From Leptospira haakeii (GTDB lineage: Bacteria > Spirochaetota > Leptospiria > Leptospirales > Leptospiraceae): a stretch of DNA of 64,000 bases. Shown one piece after another: positions 39,661 to 49,100 of the stretch. The stretch is taken from positions 124,001-188,000 of the forward strand of contig NZ_NPEG01000006.1 of assembly GCF_002812045.1 (NCBI RefSeq), in the 5' to 3' direction. The notes under the pieces are model-generated. The model ran no database searches. It was not told the origin of the DNA and saw nothing but the letters and a program-made list of their open reading frames with translations. Each line of letters begins with the position of its first letter. Within the stretch, counting starts at the first letter, position 1. The position numbers were made by a program, and so were the translations under genes.

Positions 39661-42600
39661 TCAAGAGCATCCAGTGGTTGCCCCGCAGGACATACATTTC
39701 AAACAGGAACCGTTTCTTACCATCTCGAAAGACCCACACTCAGTGCAAGAATCGCCGGTATATCCTTTGATTCTTGCCATTTTGATCTCTTCCATCAAAG
39801 CAATCCCTGAACTCGGTTTTTCCGTCCTCATCATCTGAGAATAAGAAATTGTTTCCGGCTCAGAAGAAGGAGCAGTTTCCACTACAGCAGAAGCTGCTGG
39901 TTGAGCAGGCGCCTTAGGTTGGATGGACTCAGAAGATTTTCTGGATCCGATCTCGTCTCCTCTTAGATCTTCAGGAGCTACCTGACCAAGATCGTATCTT
40001 CCCAAGTAAGTGATCGCAAGTTCTCTGAAGATGAAATCGATTACGGAAGTACTCATTTTGATATGTTTGTTTCCGGTAACGATACCATTCGGTTCGAATT
40101 TGAAGAATGTGAATGCATCCACAAACTCTTCTAATGGAACTCCATGTTGTAGACCTAAAGATACGGAAATCGCGAATGCATTCATCAAACTTCTGAACGC
40201 TGCACCTTCTTTGTGCATATCCACGAAGATCTCTCCGAGTTGTCCGTCTTCGTATTCACCAGTTCTTAAATAAACTTTATGACCACCCACAACTGCTTTT
40301 TGAGTATAACCAGCTCTTCTGTTAGGAAGTTTGCGTCTGTGGGAAATATACTTATAAACGATCTTTTCCGCAAATTGAGAAGGATCTTTAGCAACTGCAG
40401 CTTCCGCGATCTCTTCTTGTTCTTCTAACTCGATTCCGTTTAGAAGTTCCAATACAGAGTTCAAAGGCTGAGAAAGTTTGGATCCGTCACGGTAAAGAGC
40501 ATTCGCTTTTACCATCATCTTCCAAGAGATATAGTATGCGTTTTTGATATCTTCGATAGTCGCATCTTCTGGAAGGTTGATCGTTTTAGAGATCGCACCG
40601 CTGATAAAAGGCTGAGCAGCAGCCATTGTGCGGATATGAGACTCATAGGAAAGATAACGTTTTCCGTATTTACCACATTTGTTCGCACAATCGAATACAG
40701 GATAATCTTTCTCTTTTAAGTAAGGAGCGTTCTCGATGGTCATTGTTCCACAAACATAATCATTTGCTTTATTGATCTCATCTTTAGAGAAACCTAAATG
40801 TTCGAGCAAATTGAATGTGAAAGAATCATAAGTTTCTTTTGCGATCCCTAAGTTCTTTTGTAAGAAATTCTCACCTAAGTTAAACTTATTAAATGCAAAA
40901 TTAATATCAAACGCGTAAGGAAGAGAAGCTTCTACTTTTTCCAAAATTTCGTTCGTGAAACCTTTTTCTTTCAGGCTTTGGGTATTGATTACAGGAGCTC
41001 CGTTTAAGGTAGCATGTCCCTTACAATAATTCACGATAGATTCGATTTCAGAAGGGGAGTATCCCAATTTGCGAAGAGCCAGAGGAACGGATTGGTTGAT
41101 AATTTTGAAATAACCACCACCCGCTAATTTTTTGAATTTCACCAGAGCGAAATCAGGCTCGATACCAGTAGTATCACAATCCATTACAAGACCGATAGTC
41201 CCTGTAGGTGCAATCACTGTAACTTGTGCGTTTCTGTATCCGTGAGCTTCTCCCAAAGAAACCGCATTATCGGAATCTTCCTGAGCTGCTTTCAAAAGAT
41301 AAGAAGGGCAGTATGCAGGATCAATTCCTACAGGAGTGATAGTCAGACCTTCGTAATCTTCGGAAGGAACATTATATGCCGCTCTTTTGTGGTTTCTTAG
41401 AACTCTAAGCATATGCTTTTTGTTCTTCTCATAACCAGGGAATGGCCCCAATTCTTTTGCCATTTCCGCAGAAGTAGCATAAGCGGTCATATGCATGATA
41501 GAAGTGATGGCACCAGTGATCGCCATTGCTTCTTTAGAATCATAAGGAATTCCCATGATCATCAATGCTGAACCAAGGTTTGCATATCCAAGTCCGAGAG
41601 TTCTGAACTTATAAGAAAGTTCTGCGATCTCTCTGGAAGGGAACTGAGCCATGGTCACGGAAATCTCAAGGATGATTGTCCAAAGACGGCAAAGATAACG
41701 GAAACTTTCTACATCGAAAACAAGAGTTTCAGGATCTACAAATTTCTGTAAGTTCGCAGATGCCAGGTTACATGCAGTATTATCCAAGAACATGTATTCA
41801 GAACATGGGTTGGATGCGTTAATGTTTCCATCTTCAGGACAAGTATGCCATTCGTTGATGGTAGTATGATACTGAGTTCCAGGGTCAGCAGAAGACCAAG
41901 CCGCAAAAGAAATTCTATCCCAAAGATCTCTTGCTCTAATGGTTTTTGCAGGTTTAGCAGCTCTTTTTTCTTTGAGAGCTTTTTCCTTTTCAGTTCTGTT
42001 ATATAAATGCCAAGGAAGATCTTGTTCTACAGCATTCATGAACTCATTCGGAAGACGAACTGAGTTATTACTGTTCTGTCCAGAAACAGTATTATATGCT
42101 TCTGATTGCCAGTCTGTGGTTAACTCTTCGAAAATGAGCTCTTTATAACCTTGTCTAGCAAGATCGATCACTCTCTTGATATAATTATCAGGGATTAAAA
42201 CTTTCTTAGCTTCTAAGATAGTTTTTTTAAGAGCGGAGTTCTTTTTAGGTTCGAAACGATCCTCTCCCTCCATCTCGTAACAAGCTTTCATGATCGCATT
42301 TAGATGTCTGTTGTTCAGAATGGATCCGGTAACAAGAGAAGCTACTTTTTTCTCTTCTTCTACTTTCCAATCTACGAAACGATCGATATCCGGATGATCT
42401 ACATCCAAACATACCATTTTAGCAGCACGACGAGTGGTTCCACCGGATTTGATCGCACCAGCAGCACGGTCTCCAATCTTTAAGAAACTCATTAAACCGG
42501 AACTTTTTCCTCCGCCAGAAAGGGATTCATTTTCCGCTCTCAGGTTAGAGAAGTTGGTTCCTGTTCCAGAACCGTATTTGAATAGGCGAGCCTCACGAAC

Positions 42601-43254
42601 CCAAAGATCCATGATACCACCTTCATTTACTAGATCATCATCTACACTTTGAATAAAACATGCATGAGGTTGTGGATGTTCGTATGCGGAAGAAGATTTT
42701 ACCAATTTTCCACTGGTAGGATCCACATAGAAATGTCCTTGGGATTTACCATCGATCCCATACGCCCAATGTAATCCAGTATTGAACCATTGAGGGGAGT
42801 TGGGAGCAGACATTTGAGAAGCCAACATGAATGCTACTTCTTCGTAGAAAGTTTTAGCACTTTCTTCGTCTGAAAAATAACCGTATTTATATCCCCAATA
42901 GGTCCAGCAGCCCGCTAAACGGTGAAATACTTCCTGCGCTGAGGCCTCTCCACCGAAACGATCTTCTGCTTTTAAAGAAGAAAGTTTTTCAGTGTCTGGT
43001 TCAGAGCGCTGTAACCATTCTGGAATGCCTTTTTCATCTACTTTTTTTAAGTATTTTGGCACTCCTTTGCGTCTGAAATACTTCTGGGCAAGAATATCTA
43101 CTGCAACTTGAGACCATTGGTCCGGAACAAGAATGTCCTTAGCTTCGAAAACAACGGATCCGTCAGGGTTAGAGATCTTAGAATTCCTCTTAACCCAGTT
43201 TAAGTCCTTAGAAAATCCCTTCTCAGGTGAAGTGAAATGTTTATTTAGCTTCAT
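39661..43254 (-). CDS. nrdJ: Vitamin B12-dependent class II ribonucleotide reductase
   Basis: A 1197-residue adenosylcobalamin-dependent reductase converting ribonucleotides to deoxyribonucleotides without oxygen need. Visible features: the N-terminal domain with [12 protein letters not shown], the catalytic NPCSEY motif (Cys and Glu) near residue 485, the [14 protein letters not shown] stretch, and a C-terminal zinc-type module CTECGS...CLKCMSCG (about 1165-1190) carrying cysteines that may shuttle electrons. ATG with AGGAGC upstream. It has its own promoter. Ribonucleotide reduction in this organism thus depends on B12. Confidence 0.97.
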   Translation of the reverse strand: MKLNKHFTSPEKGFSKDLNWVKRNSKISNPDGSVVFEAKDILVPDQWSQVAVDILAQKYFRRKGVPKYLKKVDEKGIPEWLQRSEPDTEKLSSLKAEDRFGGEASAQEVFHRLAGCWTYWGYKYGYFSDEESAKTFYEEVAFMLASQMSAPNSPQWFNTGLHWAYGIDGKSQGHFYVDPTSGKLVKSSSAYEHPQPHACFIQSVDDDLVNEGGIMDLWVREARLFKYGSGTGTNFSNLRAENESLSGGGKSSGLMSFLKIGDRAAGAIKSGGTTRRAAKMVCLDVDHPDIDRFVDWKVEEEKKVASLVTGSILNNRHLNAIMKACYEMEGEDRFEPKKNSALKKTILEAKKVLIPDNYIKRVIDLARQGYKELIFEELTTDWQSEAYNTVSGQNSNNSVRLPNEFMNAVEQDLPWHLYNRTEKEKALKEKRAAKPAKTIRARDLWDRISFAAWSSADPGTQYHTTINEWHTCPEDGNINASNPCSEYMFLDNTACNLASANLQKFVDPETLVFDVESFRYLCRLWTIILEISVTMAQFPSREIAELSYKFRTLGLGYANLGSALMIMGIPYDSKEAMAITGAITSIMHMTAYATSAEMAKELGPFPGYEKNKKHMLRVLRNHKRAAYNVPSEDYEGLTITPVGIDPAYCPSYLLKAAQEDSDNAVSLGEAHGYRNAQVTVIAPTGTIGLVMDCDTTGIEPDFALVKFKKLAGGGYFKIINQSVPLALRKLGYSPSEIESIVNYCKGHATLNGAPVINTQSLKEKGFTNEILEKVEASLPYAFDINFAFNKFNLGENFLQKNLGIAKETYDSFTFNLLEHLGFSKDEINKANDYVCGTMTIENAPYLKEKDYPVFDCANKCGKYGKRYLSYESHIRTMAAAQPFISGAISKTINLPEDATIEDIKNAYYISWKMMVKANALYRDGSKLSQPLNSVLELLNGIELEEQEEIAEAAVAKDPSQFAEKIVYKYISHRRKLPNRRAGYTQKAVVGGHKVYLRTGEYEDGQLGEIFVDMHKEGAAFRSLMNAFAISVSLGLQHGVPLEEFVDAFTFFKFEPNGIVTGNKHIKMSTSVIDFIFRELAITYLGRYDLGQVAPEDLRGDEIGSRKSSESIQPKAPAQPAASAVVETAPSSEPETISYSQMMRTEKPSSGIALMEEIKMARIKGYTGDSCTECGSFEMVRNGSCLKCMSCGATTGCS

Positions 43255-43282
43255 AGCTTGCTCCTCAATGAAACTCCGGCAA

Positions 43283-43310
43283 AATATAGTGCGTTTTTGG
43301 ATTATGTCAC
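43283..43310 (-). promoter_or_regulatory. Putative sigma-70 promoter of nrdJ
   Basis: Reading the minus strand, GTGACA (43310-43305) and TATATT (43288-43283) are separated by 16 bp; five of six bases match consensus in each box. The leader would be about 22 bases, too short for a cobalamin riboswitch. Confidence 0.6.
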
Positions 43311-43342
43311 GCTACTATAGCTTTCAAATTTTCAGGTAGTAC

Positions 43343-43376
43343 TTTTTCCGAAAGCCGTTCGGTTTTGCCGGAAAAA
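43343..43376. repeat. Inverted repeat with two alternative hairpins upstream of nrdJ promoter
   Basis: TTTTTCCG (43343-43350) pairs with CGGAAAAA (43369-43376). Alternatively CCGAA (43348-43352) pairs with TTCGG (43358-43362). The two stems exclude each other. The site is outside the predicted nrdJ leader, so it may be a DNA site or a terminator remnant. Confidence 0.4.
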
Positions 43377-43471
43377 TCTTCTATGTCTCCTTCAGAAAAA
43401 TACCTATGTCTCGAAGATTTTTCATTGCCAACCTGCCTCAATTCTAAAAACTGGATTCTGCTACCGCAAAT

Positions 43472-43547
<76 letters not shown>

Positions 43548-43586
43548 ATTTTATTCCTTTTTTCCGAATCTTAACAAGAATGACTT

Positions 43587-43614
43587 TTTTAGGATCTATT
43601 CAATAGACCCTAAA
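43587..43614. repeat. Hairpin downstream of tRNA-Asn
   Basis: TTTTAGGATCTATT and AATAGACCCTAAAA form a stem with one mismatch, about 40 bases after the tRNA. It may stop tRNA transcription or readthrough from either side; no strong U-run follows on the plus strand. Confidence 0.45.
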
Positions 43615-43671
43615 AGCCAACATTTGTTTAGTCTTTTTTCAGAAAATTTTACATTCAACTGAATTTTTAAA

Positions 43672-43709
43672 GAAGAAAAGCGGGTCCTGCTAGAAGAACG
43701 AGGACCCGT
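43672..43709 (-). terminator. Intrinsic terminator of the NHL-repeat lipoprotein gene
   Basis: CGGGTCCT (43681-43688) and AGGACCCG (43701-43708) form an 8-bp stem with a 12-base loop. On the minus strand it lies just after the gene's stop codon and is followed by a pyrimidine-rich CTTTTCTTCTTT run. Confidence 0.7.
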
Positions 43710-43723
43710 TAGTGAAGTTTAAA

Positions 43724-44972
43724 CTACTTCGCGTTATAGATCAGATATCTGTAATTTCCAGTATCCGTCACGATGAGCTGCTTCGAATCGATCAAAGCGA
43801 TTCCCTGAGGATTTTTCAAACCTGTCGCAGTCGTGTTCGCGCTCGTGCCGCTAAAGCTCGACTGGCCTAGAACTACATCCGCGGCCGCGCCACTAACAGT
43901 CGGCCAGGAATTCCAAATCAATACCCGATTATTCCCTGAATCCGTCACAAAAATACGAGTCCCATCGGAAGTTACATACGTGGGTCCATTTAATAAATTA
44001 TTTCCTGAACCGGATATAGCAGGATAAGTATCAAGATCGTCGCTTCCTAAGACTAGATCCGCTGCCTGCCCAGTGGATGTAGGAAAGGTATTCCAAACAA
44101 AAACCTTATGATAGAGAGAATCCACCACAAGCAATTTTGTTCCATCGGTCCATACACCTCTACTAGTTAAACAACCTTCTAAGCTAAGCATGCCGCCTGT
44201 ATTGGTAAAATTCGCTTGTCCAAGTACAAGGTCCGCATTTGCTCCGTCAGCAGTCGGAATGGAATTCCAGATCAGTACACCGCATCGATCGTAATCGGAA
44301 ACCAAAACTTTTCCTCCGGCCACCGCAAGACCGCCCTTATGCTGCCTAAACGTTGACCGCGATGTGGAATTACTTGCAGTATTTGTAGTATTTGTTTGTC
44401 CTATCACAACATTTGCCGAGGCATTGCTTGCAGTGGGGAAGGTATTGTACACCAATACTCGATTCGCGGTCTGGTCAGAGATCAAAAGTTTGGTCCCGTC
44501 TGTGGCGATATCCACCGGTCCAGTTGATACAGAGGCAGAGACGGTATTTGACCAAGAAGTACCATTTGTCTGTCCGATAACAAAACTCGCAGTTGGATAA
44601 TTAGACGTAGGGACGGAATTGAAGACTAGAGTTCTACAGTTTCCAGTGTCCGGAACAAAAAGTTTCCCGTTGGAAAATAAGGGAGTCCCCTTAGGTCCAG
44701 TTCCGGAATTACAGTCATCTCCTATTGTGGATAAGGAAAAGCCTCCGGCGGTTCCGGAGCCGTCATTGTTTGAAACACCTGTAGTTAAATTATTCTGCCC
44801 GATTACCGCCGAAGCTTCTTGGCCAGTTGTAAACCCTGTGGAAGAAGAACTTGATCCTGAATTCAAGAGTAAAAGACCAGCTAGATTTTGTCCTCCACCA
44901 TCCGAACAACCCGTAATTACCGCGAATAAGGTAATACTAATTAAAAAAAAAACGAAAGCACAAATGATTCAT
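43724..44972 (-). CDS. NHL/beta-propeller-type lipoprotein, signal peptide interrupted by a homopolymer frameshift
   Basis: The body (from TTG 44866, 380 residues) has six or so repeats of about 50 residues with the pattern NRVLVYNTFPT...A..VIGQ.., typical of NHL/YncE-like propellers. Upstream in the same frame lie FAVITGC-S, a perfect lipobox, and a hydrophobic core, but this frame has no ATG, GTG or TTG start. An ATG at 44972-44970 with AAGG seven to eight bases upstream begins a basic leader (MNHLCFRFF) in another frame. The two frames meet in a run of ten A (44943-44952, T on the coding strand); nine would restore one continuous lipoprotein. Likely phase-variable, slippage-expressed, or a sequencing error. 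Confidence 0.7.
44943..44952. repeat. Poly(A)10/poly(T)10 tract in lipoprotein signal sequence
   Basis: Ten consecutive A on the plus strand lie inside the signal-peptide coding region of the minus-strand NHL lipoprotein. Loss of one base fuses the ATG-containing frame with the lipobox frame; this is the classic arrangement of a contingency locus. Confidence 0.75.
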
Positions 44973-45075
44973 TAAATAACCTTTATATAGTTTTGCCATT
45001 CGAGGAATGAAAATATTCAATTACCACAAAGTTATCTTAAAAGATTATTACATTTTCAGAAAATAATCGAATACC

Positions 45076-45089
45076 CCCTCGATCGAGGG
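45076..45089. promoter_or_regulatory. Perfect 14-bp palindrome, possible operator
   Basis: CCCTCGATCGAGGG is self-complementary and stands out in AT-rich surroundings, about 105 bp upstream of the lipoprotein start and 430 bp upstream of the cassette. Binding protein unknown. Confidence 0.35.
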
Positions 45090-45482
45090 ATAAACAAACG
45101 TTCATAAAATTATTTTGGACCTAAGGAAAAAAATTAAATCAACTTCTACCTCTTCTCAGCTAAGATCCTTAAAAAGATTTTCTCCTCTTGCAACGAACTC
45201 AGACTAGATTTCCCCAAACTGCCAGACATTCTTATTTCCCCATGAGGGACAAGAGGATTTTGTTGAAAATCTATGTCATTTCCATATTCTCTTTCTTAAA
45301 AGCGTTACGTTTAAAACAGATTATTCAATAAGCCATATTGTTAAACGAAATAATCCTAAAAATAAAACTCTTTATCGAACAAACGATATAATTTGATGAT
45401 AGGTTTTAGAACGATCGATATATATATATTATGATTATTTTTTCCATTCATCATACTTAGATTCACTTTCATCCCAAACTCA

Positions 45483-45511
45483 TTGCACAGCTGATCAAAG
45501 ACTTGTATCTT
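45483..45511 (+). promoter_or_regulatory. Predicted promoter of cassette 1, leaderless start
   Basis: TTGCAC (45483-45488) and TATCTT (45506-45511) are 17 bp apart. The -10 box ends only seven bases before the ATG at 45519, so the transcript would begin at or next to the start codon. The second cassette has the same spacing with TTGCAT and TATACT. Confidence 0.45.
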
Positions 45512-45518
45512 CCTTTGC

Positions 45519-46070
45519 ATGCCACGCAAAATAGCATTAATAGCCGTTTCTACCCTTATTTTAAGCTTATTTGTCCTTTTAGTGCTTCCGTCCTCTTCTA
45601 AGGACACAGAAGCTGCCCATTCTCATTCCGGAAAAAGCGGCTTTTCCGAAAGATTCTCTTCTTTATCCAATTTTTTAGGCCTGGGTTCATCTTCTTCCAA
45701 CGATGAAGAAGGACTTATACCTGCTTCTCTTTTGAGAAATGAAACTCCTGACAATTTATATTGGGTAGCCGTAGCAACTCCAAGAGATGCGGCAGAAATG
45801 AAAGCCCAGAATGAGCTAAGAGAAGATTGGGCAGCTCTTTATGGAAAAATTTATTCCAATAAAGCAACTCGCATAGAGATAGATGAGTATTTTACGGCTC
45901 AAATCAAACTACATGAAGATCAATTAGAACTATTGAAGATCATGGAGGATCGATATCCGGAACGTTTGAATGACGATTCGAGAAGAATGATTCTGGCCGG
46001 CAAAGAACTATATGCTAAAAAGTTAAAAAACGTAAAAGATGAATATGAAAAACACATAAACCAAAAATAG
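45519..46070 (+). CDS. Membrane-anchored helical protein, cassette 1 (unknown family)
   Basis: A 183-residue protein I do not recognise. N-terminal signal-anchor or signal peptide (about 4-25), Ser/His-rich linker (about 28-62), then a conserved mostly helical region from about residue 73 (ETPDNLYWVAVATP) to the end, rich in Glu, Lys and Leu (IKLHEDQLELLKIMEDRYPERL). No cysteines. The paralogue at 50819-51358 shares this C-terminal region closely but differs in the linker. An in-frame stop at 45492 and the lack of other start codons fix the start, yet no Shine-Dalgarno precedes it. It is followed within 15 bp by a secreted M19-like gene, so it may be its tethered chaperone, inhibitor or receptor (inference). 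Confidence 0.8.
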   Translation: MPRKIALIAVSTLILSLFVLLVLPSSSKDTEAAHSHSGKSGFSERFSSLSNFLGLGSSSSNDEEGLIPASLLRNETPDNLYWVAVATPRDAAEMKAQNELREDWAALYGKIYSNKATRIEIDEYFTAQIKLHEDQLELLKIMEDRYPERLNDDSRRMILAGKELYAKKLKNVKDEYEKHINQK

Positions 46071-46084
46071 ATTTGGAGAGAATT

Positions 46085-48304
46085 ATGAATTATCGGTCAA
46101 TACGAAGATCCGTACGCGGCTTCGTAGTATGTACGATGTTTTTCGCAGGAAGTGTATCCGTGTTTGCGGATCCTTATTGGGGAACATTCAAGAAGGATAG
46201 CTGTACGTCAATTTTCCCTGGCAAACGTCAGTATTCAGCAATCCTTTACGGGATCCCTTCGGGCCAGAGCTGGGAAACTACCTGCGCGAATATGGGAGCA
46301 ACCATTAACGGCCAAGTATTTACGAAGCCTAGTCGTTGTAAGAATACCGGTTTAAATATGTGGGGAGAATTCGATGTACTCGACGACTCCTGCGAAGCAA
46401 ACTGGTCTGCTACAGACGATGGCGGAGCATATAACTGGACTCATAAGAATGACGGTTGCCAAACCTCTGGAACGTACGCGGGGAAAAGAAAATATTCTTC
46501 CCGTATTTGGAACGTAGTAGGGATTACTTGGGAAGCTGCTTGTGCTCAATTGCCTATCACAATCGCAGGTAAAACTTATACAACTCCAACAAAATGTGTG
46601 AATACCGGAACCACAGGAATGTGGGGAGAATGGTATGTTGCAGATTCAAGTTGTGAGTCCGCTCCAAAAGCGTATGCAAGAGGTGCTCAAGATTCTCTCA
46701 AAAGAACTGGAACTCTTTCTGGTTATGTGGATCTTCATACTCACCCAATGGCTCATTTAGGTTTTGGAGGAGTAATCTTCCATGGTGCTCCTTACGGAGA
46801 ACCAGCAACTGCACTCGCAGATTGCCCTAGTATGTCTAACGAAGGCCACTCCGCTGGACACTCCAGAGTAGAAGCAATCGTTCAAGATGATATTATTGGA
46901 GCTCTACTTTCTACAGCAAAACATGATAATAGAGGATACGCAAGTTTCCCTTATTGGCCTGCAAACAATAGTTACACTCACCAAACAATGTATTATGAGT
47001 GGATCAAACGTGCCTACGAAGGCGGTTTGAGAACTATGGTTGTCCTTGCTGTAAACGGTGATTATATGTTCGGAGCAACTGATAACGGTCTTCCGGATAT
47101 TATCAAAGGTATCGCAATTGCAACTGATCCAGTTTATGATCTAAACGACATGAACACTTTACGTCGTCAGACCCAAGCAGTATATGATATGCAAACTTGG
47201 ATCGATCAGAAGAGTGGTGGAGCGGGACTCGGATGGTTCCGTATCGTAAAATCTCCTTCTGAAGCACAAAGTGTGATCGCTGCCGGTAAACTCGCAGTGG
47301 TTTTAGGTGCAGAAGTAGATTATTTAGTAGATTGTACAACCACAACTTGTACTGACTCTATGATCACTCAAGGTGTTCAAGCAATGTATGACGCAGGTTT
47401 ACGTTATATATTCCCAATCCACTTAAAAACCAACGGGTTCGGTGGAGCAGGTCTCTATAATATCCTTGGAAGTGGAACCAAGTATGATTGTAAACACTAC
47501 GGACAAGATTGTAATACTGCAGGTTTAACTTCTTACGGACCTAAGATCATGAAAGCCCTAATGCAAAAAGGGATGATCATAGACGTGGGACACATGTCCG
47601 CAAGATCCTTGGAAGGAGCTCTGACTTACGCAGAACAACAATCTTATCCAGGTATTGTTACTGGTCACACCGGCGTGTATGATATGGCGAACAAAGGAAA
47701 TCGTCATGAGGCAAATCCAACAGGAGCTGCACTCAAACGAATCATTGCATTAGGTGGAATGATTGGACTTATCCCAGGGCAAGGAAATCTGGATGAAGTA
47801 GGAGAGTGGAGACAAAACTCTGATGGCTCTTATATCTCCCATGCTTGTGGAGGAACCACCCAGACATTTGCACAATCCTATCAGTATCTTAGAAACCTGA
47901 TCGGAGACCAAGCGTATGACGGAAGAATCTCAGTCGGAACCGACTTTAACGGATTCGCCCATATGCCAGGACCTCGTTATGGAACTCGTGCATGCCCAGG
48001 AGGAGTATCTACGATCGCTCAACCTGATTCTGCTAAAGTAGGATATCCATTTGCTCCGGATGCTTCCATTAGGAAAGCTGCAACTCTTTCAGCTCTTCCT
48101 TCCCTTGGAAAATATACATTTGGGAACAGGACATTCGACTTCAATACGGAAGGAGCTTCTCATATCGGGCTTATGCCTGACTTCTTTGAAGATTTAAGAC
48201 AGCAAGGACTTAAACGTTCCGATCTGGAACCAGTTTATCGTTCGGCTGACTTCTTCACCACTATGTGGCAGAACGCAGTCACAAGAGGTGCGAGCATCCA
48301 ATAA
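46085..48304 (+). CDS. Secreted M19 dipeptidase-like metallohydrolase with two N-terminal Cys repeats, cassette 1
   Basis: A 739-residue secreted protein. Signal peptide ends near SVFA|DPYWG. Two repeats of about 70 residues (about 28-97 and 104-178) share KDSC/NDGC, GKR.YS, WE..C, C.NTG, MWGE and D.SCE. From about 210 an amidohydrolase barrel follows, similar to membrane dipeptidase (M19): DLHTHPM (H218, H220; M19 has H-x-D), VLGAEVD, FPIHLKTNG, IDVGHMS, TGHTG, NRHE and GTDFNG (Asp about 620), then GLMPDFFEDLRQQGL. Metal ligands are thus in place with an H-x-H variant; the substrate is unknown. ATG 46085 with GGAGAG is preferred over TTG 46073. Confidence 0.82.
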   Translation: MNYRSIRRSVRGFVVCTMFFAGSVSVFADPYWGTFKKDSCTSIFPGKRQYSAILYGIPSGQSWETTCANMGATINGQVFTKPSRCKNTGLNMWGEFDVLDDSCEANWSATDDGGAYNWTHKNDGCQTSGTYAGKRKYSSRIWNVVGITWEAACAQLPITIAGKTYTTPTKCVNTGTTGMWGEWYVADSSCESAPKAYARGAQDSLKRTGTLSGYVDLHTHPMAHLGFGGVIFHGAPYGEPATALADCPSMSNEGHSAGHSRVEAIVQDDIIGALLSTAKHDNRGYASFPYWPANNSYTHQTMYYEWIKRAYEGGLRTMVVLAVNGDYMFGATDNGLPDIIKGIAIATDPVYDLNDMNTLRRQTQAVYDMQTWIDQKSGGAGLGWFRIVKSPSEAQSVIAAGKLAVVLGAEVDYLVDCTTTTCTDSMITQGVQAMYDAGLRYIFPIHLKTNGFGGAGLYNILGSGTKYDCKHYGQDCNTAGLTSYGPKIMKALMQKGMIIDVGHMSARSLEGALTYAEQQSYPGIVTGHTGVYDMANKGNRHEANPTGAALKRIIALGGMIGLIPGQGNLDEVGEWRQNSDGSYISHACGGTTQTFAQSYQYLRNLIGDQAYDGRISVGTDFNGFAHMPGPRYGTRACPGGVSTIAQPDSAKVGYPFAPDASIRKAATLSALPSLGKYTFGNRTFDFNTEGASHIGLMPDFFEDLRQQGLKRSDLEPVYRSADFFTTMWQNAVTRGASIQ

Positions 48305-48331
48305 AGAAATCTAACGAAATAGATTTTTCTT

Positions 48332-48361
48332 AAGCCCGCCAAACCCTGCGGGCTTTTTTTT
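48332..48361 (+). terminator. Intrinsic terminator of cassette 1
   Basis: AAGCCCGC (48332-48339) and GCGGGCTT (48348-48355) with an eight-base loop, followed by a T-run reaching the stop codon of the convergent regulator gene. Confidence 0.85.
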
Positions 48362-49067
48362 AACCTAACATATCTTTTAGGGAATTATAATTTGATCTGG
48401 ATAAGGCAACTTCTGCAGAGTCGCCTAAAAGAACTTTAAAATGGTTTCCTTTTCCATGTAAGATCTTTTTTACTTCGGATAGATTGATAATAAAGGATCT
48501 ATGAGAACGGAAAAAATCAGAATTGAGTTCCGCCAGAACGGACTCCATTGTTTTACGTATCAGTTCTTTTCTGCCAGACTTAAGATGGATCTCCGTAAAA
48601 TTACCAGATGCCTCTAAATATAGAATATCCTGAAATCGGATCACTTCTATCATTCCGTCTTTTTTTAAGGAGATACTATTCTTGCGCATAGAATCCGCCT
48701 TAGAAGCAGAGGCTGCCTTCATACGATCTATCGCTGCTATAAATCTTTCTCTAGTAAACGGCTTTGCCACAAAGTCCAAAACACCAAAATCAAATGCAGT
48801 TACCGCATTTTGTTTATCAGAAGAAATCACGATCGTATAGAATGAATCTTTTTCAGGAAGTTTTAATATCTCATAACCTGACTGCCCTTTCAGATTGATA
48901 TCCAAAAGCAAAAGGTCTACAGGATTTTCCTTAATACTATAGAGAGCTGGAGTCAATTCATCGAATGTTTTAAGAGAGACTAGACTTTTTCCGAATGCCT
49001 CTCTACAATAATGCTGGATGGTTCTTGCCATCAGCTTATCATCTTCAACTAGAACAGCTCTCACCAT
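48360..49067 (-). CDS. LytTR-type response regulator
   Basis: A 235-residue regulator. Receiver domain (1-120) with acidic pair VEDD and phosphoacceptor Asp in LLLLDINLKG; KPFTRERF includes the conserved Lys. A LytTR DNA-binding domain (about 135-232) has ILYLEASGNFTEIHL and FFRSHRSFIINLSEVKKI. Such regulators commonly control surface or secreted factors. It lies 33 bp downstream of a histidine kinase gene and between the two cassettes, on the opposite strand, suggesting regulation of them (inference). Confidence 0.92.
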   Translation of the reverse strand: MVRAVLVEDDKLMARTIQHYCREAFGKSLVSLKTFDELTPALYSIKENPVDLLLLDINLKGQSGYEILKLPEKDSFYTIVISSDKQNAVTAFDFGVLDFVAKPFTRERFIAAIDRMKAASASKADSMRKNSISLKKDGMIEVIRFQDILYLEASGNFTEIHLKSGRKELIRKTMESVLAELNSDFFRSHRSFIINLSEVKKILHGKGNHFKVLLGDSAEVALSRSNYNSLKDMLG

Positions 49068-49100
49068 GCTTAGCGAGTTCTATAAAAAATTCTTAAATGG

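Larger units (their letters stand above)
44973..45518. other. 545-bp AT-rich divergent intergenic region
   Basis: This gap separates the lipoprotein gene (minus) from the first cassette (plus). I find no convincing gene in it; an 83-codon minus-strand frame at 45356-45607 overlaps the first cassette gene, has no ribosome binding site and is not credible. It contains a TATATA box at the lipoprotein side, a 14-bp perfect palindrome, an inverted pair CGTTTAA/TTAAACG (45308-45314, 45341-45347), and the predicted cassette promoter at its right end. Confidence 0.6.

Noticed and set aside
43255..43471. Cobalamin riboswitch upstream of nrdJ
   Set aside because: No B12-box-like sequence was found and the predicted leader is only about 22 bases.
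45095..45106. LytTR binding site (AACGTTCAT at 45097-45105)
   Set aside because: It fits the nine-base consensus but no second copy lies at the required spacing, and the core AACGTT is common by chance.
45356..45607. 83-codon minus-strand frame in the intergenic region
   Set aside because: Overlaps the start of the cassette 1 gene, has no Shine-Dalgarno, and half of it is only the reverse of the signal-anchor coding sequence.
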